From assembly GCA_002299785.1 (NCBI GenBank), contig DBNL01000077.1, positions 25,033 through 30,409 on the forward strand: a stretch of DNA of 5,377 nt. The letters are read 5' to 3'. Source of the stretch: Verrucomicrobia bacterium UBA673 (GTDB lineage Bacteria > Verrucomicrobiota > Verrucomicrobiia > Limisphaerales > UBA1096). How positions within the stretch are numbered: position 1 is the first letter of the stretch; the number at the start of each line of letters is the position of its first letter. The notes under the pieces were generated by a model. The model was not told where the DNA came from. It ran no database searches and was given only the letters and a program-made list of their open reading frames with translations. Shown one piece after another: positions 1 to 5,102 of the stretch. The translations under genes were made by a program, and so were the position numbers.

Positions 1-2
1 TG

Positions 3-1322
3 CAGAACTTCTTCCCGGGCAGTGGCAATATTATCGTGGCTGTCTCTGGCGGAATAGACTCGATGGCGCTGCTTCAACTGCTCGCCACTCCCGAGCTTGG
101 CCTGCGCGATCGCTTGACAGTCGCCCACTTCAACCACCAACTCCGAGGCGCGGACAGCGATGCAGACGCGGCATTCGTCGGGGAGGCAGCCGGGCAGCTT
201 GGCCTGCCGTTCGAATCCGATAGTAGCGACACGCAGCAACTCGCCGCCGAGACCGGCGAAGGTATAGAGGCGGCCGCCCGTCAACTGCGTCACCGTTTTT
301 TTGCCCGCCTGGCCAAGCGCTTGGGAGCCGTTGTCGCCTTGGCTCATCACGCCGACGATCAAATCGAAACTTTTTTTCTCCGGCTGCTTCGCGGTGCGGG
401 CAATCGTGGCTTGGCTGGCATGCAGCCCATCGCGTCATCGCCAATAGACTTCGGCGTCACGCTCGAGCGCCCGTTGCTTCACATCTGGCGTGACGAGATT
501 ATCGAGTATGTAACTCAGAAGGGGATCGGGTTTCGCGAGGACGAGACCAACACGGACACCCGCTTTCTCCGCAACCGCATTCGCCACGAACTGCTACCGC
601 AACTTGCCGGACAATTTGGCGCATCGGTGAGCCGTCAAGTCCTCAAGGCGATGAAACTTTGCGGCGATGATACCGACTGCATCGAAGATCTCGCCGCCGA
701 GTGGTCTGGCGAACCGCCGTTCGATCAGTTGTCGATTGCTATTCAACGGCAGGTTGTGCTGCGCCAACTGTTCGCGCTTGGCATCGAGTCATCGTTCGAC
801 TTGGTTGAGGCGTTGCGGCTTGAGACCGGCCGAGTCATCGAGGTCGCCCCCGGCAGGCGTCTGCAACGGAATGTCGGGGGCCAAGTGGAGTTGGCTGCTT
901 CCGACGCCGTGCCGGAATTTTCCATGGCCAAGTGCGAAGTCACCCTCGTGGGCCAGTCCTATGAAGTCGAGTTCGGCGGCTTGAAAATCGGCTGGGAGCG
1001 CTTGGCAGGCGGTTTGGCCAAGTGGAGCGAACTTGCCCAAGATGAGAACAGCGAAGTCTTTGACGCCGAGTCGCTAGGCCAAGAGATCACCCTGCGCCAT
1101 TGGCAGCCCGGCGACCGTTTTCAGCCCATTGGCCAGGCCGGCACCACTAAATTGCAGGACTTGTTTGTGAACCAAAAAATCCCCAAGGCCGATCGCCGCA
1201 AACTCGTCGTTGCTGAGGCCGCTGATGGACGCTTGTTTTGGGTGCAAAAACTTCGCATCGCCGACGCCTGCAAAGTCACCGACTCGACCCGCGAACTGCT
1301 GTTGTTTAGTTGGAGAGGATAG
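3..1322 (+). CDS. tilS: tRNA(Ile)-lysidine synthase TilS (5' end cut by window edge)
   Basis: TilS uses ATP and lysine to convert the wobble cytidine of the CAU-anticodon tRNA-Ile into lysidine, so that the tRNA reads AUA; it is a cytosolic, normally essential enzyme. Numbering from the GTG at 36, the PP-loop ATP-binding motif SGGIDS is at residues 4-9, AHFNHQLRG at about 30-38, AHHADDQIET at 103-112, and the family signature with DETN, FLRN and RIRHELLP at 169-188. The C-terminal TilS domain starts near 351 with LRHWQPGDRF and includes TKLQDLF and RRKLVV. The GTG at 36 is probably not the start: the frame is open back to base 3 (QNFFPGSGNII before VAVSGG), and TilS proteins carry about 15-30 residues before the PP-loop, so the true start lies left of the window. 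The 3' end overlaps thiH on the other strand by 17 nt. Identity is clear from motifs and length. Confidence 0.95.
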   Translation, partial: QNFFPGSGNIIVAVSGGIDSMALLQLLATPELGLRDRLTVAHFNHQLRGADSDADAAFVGEAAGQLGLPFESDSSDTQQLAAETGEGIEAAARQLRHRFFARLAKRLGAVVALAHHADDQIETFFLRLLRGAGNRGLAGMQPIASSPIDFGVTLERPLLHIWRDEIIEYVTQKGIGFREDETNTDTRFLRNRIRHELLPQLAGQFGASVSRQVLKAMKLCGDDTDCIEDLAAEWSGEPPFDQLSIAIQRQVVLRQLFALGIESSFDLVEALRLETGRVIEVAPGRRLQRNVGGQVELAASDAVPEFSMAKCEVTLVGQSYEVEFGGLKIGWERLAGGLAKWSELAQDENSEVFDAESLGQEITLRHWQPGDRFQPIGQAGTTKLQDLFVNQKIPKADRRKLVVAEAADGRLFWVQKLRIADACKVTDSTRELLLFSWRG

Positions 1323-2493
1323 CCGGATCCCAGTCTTTCCAGACCGGCTCGTAGCCGAGGCGGGTGAGGGTTGCGGCGACAGCGCTTGGCTCGCGTTCGT
1401 CGGCGATGTCGAACTGACCGGTGGCGTGGGTGGCCCATTCGCTGGCGTTGCCGACCAGCTCCCGGATGCGGCCGCGCTCGGTGTAGTGCAGGTTGTCCTG
1501 GCCGGCGCCGGTGTAGCCGCCCGGCTCGGTGTGGCTGCCGGCGCTCATCATGGTGATGCCCAATGGAATCAACCGGTCGCGCAGGCTCGCCGATTCGCGG
1601 GTGGAGAGGACGATGCCGGCGTCCGGCAGAAACAGACGCAGCGCACAGATGGCCTGAACAAGGTTGTGGTCGTTGAAGTCAGTCAACGGTTCGAACTCAC
1701 CGGCGCAGGGGCGGAGGCGCGGCATTGAAATGGTCAGTTGCGATTTCCAGCAGTGGCGCAGCAGGTATTGCGCGTGCACGGCGAGGCAGAGGGTTTCGCG
1801 CCGCCAGTCGCTCAGCCCGAACAACGCCCCGATGCCCAGCCGCCGGAAGCCGGCCGCATGGGCGCGCTCCGGTGTCTCGAGCCGCCAGTCGAAGTTGCGC
1901 TTGGGGCCGGAGGTGTGCATGGCTGCGTAAACCTCGTGGTGGTAGGTTTCCTGATAAACGACGAGTCCCTCCGCGCCGGCCTCGACCAACGGCCGGTATT
2001 CGTCGGTCTCCATCGGGCCGACTTCGAGCGAGATGGATGGGACGGCGTCGCGCAGCGCCTGGACGCAGTCGGCCATGTAGCGGCTCGAGATAAACTTTGG
2101 GTGTTCCCCGGCGACGAGCAGGACGTTGCGAAAGCCCTGCCCGGCGAGTGCCTCGGCCTCGCGCACGACTTCATCGAGCGAGAGTGTCACGCGCAGGATT
2201 GGGTTGTCGCGTGAGAAGCCGCAGTATTGGCAGTTGTTGATGCATTCGTTGGAAAGGTAGAGCGGCGCGAAGAGCCGGATGACTTTGCCGAACCGTTGCT
2301 GGGTCAGTTGGTTCGCGCGTTTGGCTAACGGCTCGAGCTGGCCGGCGGCGGCGGGGGAGAGCAGGGCAGCGAGGTCGGCCAAGCTTAAGTCGCGCTTGGC
2401 CAGGGCGGCTGACACCTCACCATCCGAGGCGTCGAGGGCGCGGCTCTTGAGCGCGTCGATGGGCAATTGGTCAAAATGGCCGACAAAACTCAC
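1306..2493 (-). CDS. thiH: 2-iminoacetate synthase ThiH (radical SAM tyrosine lyase)
   Basis: ThiH cleaves tyrosine with a 5'-deoxyadenosyl radical, giving 2-iminoacetate (dehydroglycine) and p-cresol; the product feeds ThiG for the thiazole ring of thiamine. The 395-residue protein has the [4Fe-4S]/SAM motif CX3CX2C as C84, C88 and C91 (ECINNCQYCGF). It matches the ThiH pattern throughout: LLSPAAAGQLEPLAKRA, PLYLSN, VAGEHP, VYQETYHHEVYA, WRLETPERAHAAG, GIGALFGLSDWR, MPRLRPC, STRES, PGGYTG and the terminal GYEPVWKDWD. Length is close to E. coli ThiH (377 aa). The start is GTG at 2493; an in-frame TAA lies four codons upstream, so no longer start is possible, and no clear Shine-Dalgarno sequence is visible. 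It stands alone: no thiS, thiG, thiC or thiE is in the window, and no THI-box (TPP riboswitch) fits in the 102-nt spacer upstream. The glycine oxidase ThiO alternative is unrelated in sequence. Confidence 0.95.
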   Translation of the reverse strand: MSFVGHFDQLPIDALKSRALDASDGEVSAALAKRDLSLADLAALLSPAAAGQLEPLAKRANQLTQQRFGKVIRLFAPLYLSNECINNCQYCGFSRDNPILRVTLSLDEVVREAEALAGQGFRNVLLVAGEHPKFISSRYMADCVQALRDAVPSISLEVGPMETDEYRPLVEAGAEGLVVYQETYHHEVYAAMHTSGPKRNFDWRLETPERAHAAGFRRLGIGALFGLSDWRRETLCLAVHAQYLLRHCWKSQLTISMPRLRPCAGEFEPLTDFNDHNLVQAICALRLFLPDAGIVLSTRESASLRDRLIPLGITMMSAGSHTEPGGYTGAGQDNLHYTERGRIRELVGNASEWATHATGQFDIADEREPSAVAATLTRLGYEPVWKDWDPAILSN

Positions 2494-2534
2494 GAAGCCA
2501 AGTTAGCGGAGAGTCTGCGCTGGGCCAAGCGTGG

Positions 2535-2563
2535 TTGTCATTTGGCGACAGGATGAATAGAGT
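2535..2563 (+). promoter_or_regulatory. Candidate sigma70-type promoter for the small membrane protein gene
   Basis: TTGTCA at 2535-2540 (5 of 6 to TTGACA) and TAGAGT at 2558-2563 (4 of 6 to TATAAT) are separated by 17 nt, the optimal spacing. Transcription would begin near 2570, leaving a leader of about 25 nt that contains a good Shine-Dalgarno sequence before the ATG at 2596. It sits in the divergent spacer with thiH. The call is by pattern only. Confidence 0.45.
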
Positions 2564-2582
2564 TTGCCGAGTTGTGCGTCAT

Positions 2583-2589
2583 GGAGGAG
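2583..2589 (+). promoter_or_regulatory. Shine-Dalgarno sequence GGAGGAG setting the 2596 start
   Basis: GGAGGAG ends 6 nt before the ATG at 2596, ideal for pairing with the 16S 3' end. Earlier in-frame codons (TTG at 2572, ATG at 2581) lack such a site, and the ATG at 2581 overlaps the Shine-Dalgarno sequence itself, so 2596 is the preferred start. Confidence 0.7.
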
Positions 2590-2595
2590 CGATTG

Positions 2596-2775
2596 ATGTT
2601 TGGATTCAGGAATAAAAAGCCGAAAGAAGGGGAGGAAGCACCTCGTTATTACCTGCTTCCTGGCATGGGGCGTTCCAACCGGCGAAACCGGAACAAGATC
2701 CAAATGTGGAGCATCATCGCCGGGGTCGTCGGCTCCGCGTTGATCGGCGTGGTGCTCTGGCTGGTCAATCGTTGA
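2596..2775 (+). CDS. Small basic single-pass membrane protein, function unknown
   Basis: I do not recognise the family. The 59-residue protein opens with MFGFRNKKPKEGEE, continues with APRYYLLPGMG, then a strongly basic stretch RSNRRNRNK (26-34), and ends with one hydrophobic helix at about 37-57 (MWSIIAGVVGSALIGVVLWLV) followed by NR. By the positive-inside rule the basic N-terminal part should be cytoplasmic and the C-terminus just outside, making it a tail-anchored-like inner-membrane protein. It has no signal-peptidase site, cysteine pair or enzymatic motif. Support for a real gene: an ideal Shine-Dalgarno sequence, a plausible promoter just upstream, and termination 6 nt before the convergent M3 peptidase end with no overlap. 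The helix has small-residue spacing (G42, G46, S47, G51), which often allows helix packing, so a role as a small subunit or regulator of a membrane complex is possible but is inference. Confidence 0.75.
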   Translation: MFGFRNKKPKEGEEAPRYYLLPGMGRSNRRNRNKIQMWSIIAGVVGSALIGVVLWLVNR

Positions 2776-2786
2776 GTTCGCTCAAC
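2771..2786. terminator. UUCG-tetraloop hairpin shared by two converging gene ends
   Basis: GTTGAG TTCG CTCAAC forms a perfect 6-bp stem with a UUCG loop (CGAA on the other strand). The TGA of the small membrane protein (2773-2775) and the TGA of the M3 peptidase (complement of 2782-2784) both lie in its stem. Neither side has a real U-tract, so termination by it alone is doubtful; it may instead stabilise both 3' ends or block colliding transcription. Confidence 0.5.
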
Positions 2787-4503
2787 CCTTCAGCGCAGCC
2801 AATTCTTTTCGCAACAGCTCGGCCATCGGGGCGACGGTTTCGCGGCTGAAATCGAGCTGGGTGTTGCAGCGCTCGAACAGTTCCGGCAACGGCCTTGAGC
2901 CGCCCAGCGCGAGCGCGGCTTTGTAGTCGGCGAGTGCCCGGCCGCGATCCTGCTTGCTGTTGGCCCATACCTGCAGTGCGCCGAGTTGGGCGATGCCGTA
3001 CTCGACGTAGTAAAATGGGTGCAGAAAAATGTGGAGTTGCTTGTGCCAATATTTGGCCCGGGCGCGCTCGTGGCCGCTCCAGTCGATACCGCCGCCGAAG
3101 CGCTCCATCAAGCCATCCCAGGCGTCGTCGCGCTGGGGGACCGAGTGGCCGGGGTTCAGGTAGAGCCAATGCTGAAAGGCATCGACCGTAGCAATCCACG
3201 AGAAGACGAACACTATGCCCTCGAGGTGGGTGATCCGCGCACGGCGCACTTCTTCTGTGTTGTAAAACTCGCCGAGGTACTCGCCTCCGAGCAGTTCCAT
3301 CGCCATCGAGGCGACTTCGCAAAACTCGATCGGTGCATGGCGGTAGGAATGAAGCGGCTCGTCTTGGCAAGCCAAGGTGTGAAACGCATGTCCAGCTTCG
3401 TGCAGCAGCGTCTCGACGTCGCGCTGGACGCCGACGGAGTTCATAAAAATGAACGGTAACCGCGCCTCGGCCAGTGAGTCCTGATAGCCGCCGGGCGCCT
3501 TGCCCTTACGGTTGGCGAGGTCGAGTAGATCGAGGTTCTGCATGGTCTGAAACCAACCGGCGAGGTCGTCGTCAAGCTGGTCGAAGATCGCCTGCGTACG
3601 GCTGATCAACTGCGGCACCTCGTCGAACGGCTTGAGCGGCGCACGGCCCTGCGGATCGGTCGCGGTGTCCCACGGCTTGAGCGACTCGATGCCAAGTGAG
3701 GCTTTGCGCTCGTCGTGCAGTTCTCTGAGCAGCGGCACCATTTCCTGCTCGATGGCGTCGTGGAATGCGAGGCAATCGTCCGGTGTGTAGTCGAATCGGC
3801 CCTTCCGACGGTGCGCGAAGTCGCGGTAGTTCGGGAAACCGGCGTTGGCGCTCATCTGGTTACGCCGCTTGGCCAAGCTATCGAGTTGGCCATCAATCGT
3901 TTCGGCCTCCTCGAGCCGTCGATTGGCGACGAGTTCCCACGCCTCTTGCCGCCGTGCGCGGTTGGTTTCCTCTAGGTAGCGGCCCATTTGCACGAGGGTG
4001 CGTTCTTCGCCGTCGTAATGTACGGCGAGGCCTCCGATGAGTTTTTGGTATTGCTGTCCAAGCTTGGTCGTCTCGGTCTCGATCTCGACGTTCTCGGGCC
4101 GGAACAACTCGACCTCGAGTGCGGAGTCGCGGGTAAATACCTCGTAGTGCTTGGACGGCAGGCTGTCGCGGTGAGGGTGGTTGGAGAGCGCCTTGGCTAG
4201 GCGGAAGCTGCATTGTTTCTCCTCCGGTTCGATTTTCTCAACGAAATCGAGGTAGTCCTGCTCAGCGGTTTTGTCGTCCGTTTGGCAAGTCATCGCGATG
4301 TAGCGCTTGGAGCTTTCCTCAGCGATCGCGGCGGAGAGTTCCTCCCAGTTGAGAATGACCTGCTCAAGCTGCTCGGCATTGGTGGCGGCACTAAGCTGCT
4401 TCTCAAGTTGTTCAAAGAGCGGCGCGAGTTCAGTCCAGTCGCCGGTGTTCAAATCGGTCGGGACAAACTGGCGTGTTGTGTGGATGGAGATTTTTTCAAA
4501 CAT
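2782..4503 (-). CDS. M3 family (PepF-like) zinc oligoendopeptidase
   Basis: This is a cytosolic zinc metallopeptidase expected to cut short peptides in general peptide turnover; no signal peptide is present. Numbering from the ATG at 4503 (573 aa, normal for M3B enzymes of about 560-600 aa), the zinc motif HEAGH is at 368-372 (H368 and H372 ligands, E369 catalytic), and E396 in FCEVAS, 24 residues later, is the expected third ligand. HPFYYVEYG at 495-503 supplies the His and Tyr residues that bind substrate in the family. The first 300 residues are helical and charged, as in other M3 enzymes. A TTG directly before the ATG (4506) is a less likely start; no clear Shine-Dalgarno sequence precedes either. 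All catalytic residues are present, so it should be active. It converges with the small membrane gene at 6 nt and diverges from the Rieske gene across about 600 nt. It resembles PepF, but the exact subfamily and substrate cannot be fixed here. Confidence 0.92.
   Translation of the reverse strand: MFEKISIHTTRQFVPTDLNTGDWTELAPLFEQLEKQLSAATNAEQLEQVILNWEELSAAIAEESSKRYIAMTCQTDDKTAEQDYLDFVEKIEPEEKQCSFRLAKALSNHPHRDSLPSKHYEVFTRDSALEVELFRPENVEIETETTKLGQQYQKLIGGLAVHYDGEERTLVQMGRYLEETNRARRQEAWELVANRRLEEAETIDGQLDSLAKRRNQMSANAGFPNYRDFAHRRKGRFDYTPDDCLAFHDAIEQEMVPLLRELHDERKASLGIESLKPWDTATDPQGRAPLKPFDEVPQLISRTQAIFDQLDDDLAGWFQTMQNLDLLDLANRKGKAPGGYQDSLAEARLPFIFMNSVGVQRDVETLLHEAGHAFHTLACQDEPLHSYRHAPIEFCEVASMAMELLGGEYLGEFYNTEEVRRARITHLEGIVFVFSWIATVDAFQHWLYLNPGHSVPQRDDAWDGLMERFGGGIDWSGHERARAKYWHKQLHIFLHPFYYVEYGIAQLGALQVWANSKQDRGRALADYKAALALGGSRPLPELFERCNTQLDFSRETVAPMAELLRKELAALKG
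3867..3878. repeat. 12-bp palindrome GCTTGGCCAAGC inside the M3 peptidase gene
   Basis: This is the longest perfect copy of a short palindrome enriched in this window. It encodes Ser-Leu-Ala-Lys of the peptidase in the minus-strand frame. Further TTGGCCAA copies are at 1014-1021 (tilS), 4880-4887 (intergenic) and 5238-5245 (Rieske gene), with many half or imperfect copies elsewhere. Confidence 0.6.
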
Positions 4504-4878
4504 CAATTGTCGGGCGGATAATGAGGGAACGCACCCAAAAAACCCAGCCAGTTTACTTCGCCAACCATGACATCGGGCAGATGAGATAGATCAAGTGCCG
4601 AATCTCCGCCTTGCACAGTAGCACATGAAAAATATCCTTCCTGTCAGGACTTACCAAGTAGCAATAGCAATGAACCCCGAGCCCTTTTCAGGAAAATGTA
4701 AACGCAACTCCTAGCAAATAATTGCGTCTGACATCCTGGGCCAGAGTGCTGTTTGGACCCTCAAATTAGACCGAATCAGCCGGTTAATCTGCTCCCGCGA
4801 ACACCTTGGTGAAGACCTGTTTGTAACGCCCGGTGAACGGGCACTTGATGGATTTGTTGAACTTGTCCTGCCCCGCTG

Positions 4879-4888
4879 CTTGGCCAAG
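4879..4888. repeat. Intergenic CTTGGCCAAG palindrome
   Basis: This perfect 10-bp palindrome lies outside any confident gene, so it cannot be explained by a recurrent Leu-Ala-Lys peptide alone. An identical decamer is at 5237-5246, and 3868-3877 is the core of a 12-bp copy. Confidence 0.6.
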
Positions 4889-4892
4889 TGTA

Positions 4893-4925
4893 GGCGGCTG
4901 TTTTGGAATTGAATTAACAACCGCC
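4893..4925 (+). other. Stem-loop in the putative leader or small RNA
   Basis: GGCGGCTGTT (4893-4902) pairs with AACAACCGCC (4916-4925) around a 13-nt loop; the only mismatch is C4898 with A4920. No U-tract follows, so it is not a terminator. It stands directly before the segment that forms the terminator at 4948-4976. Confidence 0.4.
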
Positions 4926-4947
4926 ACGCCGGGTCGAGGCAATTCAG

Positions 4948-4976
4948 CTGACCCAGATGGGTCGGGCGTTTTTTTT
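4948..4976 (+). terminator. Rho-independent terminator, possibly an attenuator
   Basis: CTGACCC (4948-4954) and GGGTCGG (4959-4965) form a 7-bp stem with one U-G pair and the loop AGAT, followed by GCG and eight Ts at 4969-4976. It works only rightwards. There is no confident + strand gene upstream to end, and the Rieske gene begins 48-126 nt downstream. A third segment, GGGTCG at 4931-4936, can pair with TGACCC (4949-4954) instead, which would break the terminator stem. ACGCC (4926-4930) with GGCGT (4965-4969) could add an outer helix. This is the arrangement of an attenuator, but regulation is inferred. Confidence 0.65.
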
Positions 4977-5102
4977 CTCGGAGTTAAGATGTCCAAGGGT
5001 TAGCTTTTTCTGTTTAGCAAAAAGGTGGATAATCAAGAGGAAAACCAACTTGAATCGTCCGGGTCCGAATTCGACGAATCCGTCGGTCAAGTAGAGGAAC
5101 CG

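Larger units (their letters stand above)
4784..4927 (-). other. Orphan reading frame with gene-like codon use, possible small gene or remnant
   Basis: From a GTG at 4927 this frame encodes 47 residues ending CPFTGRYKQVFTKVFAGAD; a TTG at 4996 would give 70. In the last 29 codons (4787-4873) about 23 end in G or C, similar to the real genes here, whereas the codons before that are near 45 percent. No ATG and no Shine-Dalgarno sequence is present, and the product matches nothing I know. It may be the tail of a decayed gene, a short gene with an unusual start, or chance. Confidence 0.2.
4504..5102. other. Long divergent intergenic region with RNA-like structures
   Basis: About 600 nt separate the 5' ends of the M3 peptidase and Rieske genes. 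The left part (4504-4780) is lower in GC and shows no tRNA, no convincing promoter and no gene with a good start. The right part (4784-4976) holds three hairpins: GCCCG/CGGGC at 4828-4842 with a 5-nt loop, a 10-bp stem with one mismatch at 4893-4925, and a terminator at 4948-4976, plus one CTTGGCCAAG palindrome. I do not recognise 6S RNA, tmRNA, SRP RNA, RNase P RNA or a known riboswitch core in it. The simplest reading is promoters for both flanking genes plus a structured leader or small RNA on the + strand. Confidence 0.55.

Noticed and set aside
1210..1728. 172-residue + strand reading frame across the tilS/thiH junction
   Set aside because: It overlaps the end of tilS and the antisense of thiH; both have clear family motifs, and the low-complexity Ala/Gly/Val-rich product is typical of an antisense shadow.
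2494..2595. TPP riboswitch upstream of thiH
   Set aside because: The spacer is only 102 nt and lacks the conserved CTGAGA and ACCTGA-type core on the minus strand; nothing folds into the THI-box arrangement by eye.
2986..3459. 157-residue + strand reading frame
   Set aside because: It lies fully antisense to the M3 peptidase, including its zinc-binding region, which is unambiguous.
4611..4638. Promoter-like pair TTGCAC and TATCCT
   Set aside because: Each box matches only three or four of six consensus bases and spacing is 16 nt, which is expected by chance in a lower-GC spacer.
4625..4714. 29-codon + strand frame beginning ATG AAA AAT ATC
   Set aside because: There is no Shine-Dalgarno sequence or promoter, codon use is unlike the neighbours, and the peptide has no recognisable feature.
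4893..4925. Second intrinsic terminator
   Set aside because: The stem is good, but it is followed by CACGCCGGG rather than a U-tract, so it is recorded only as a stem-loop.
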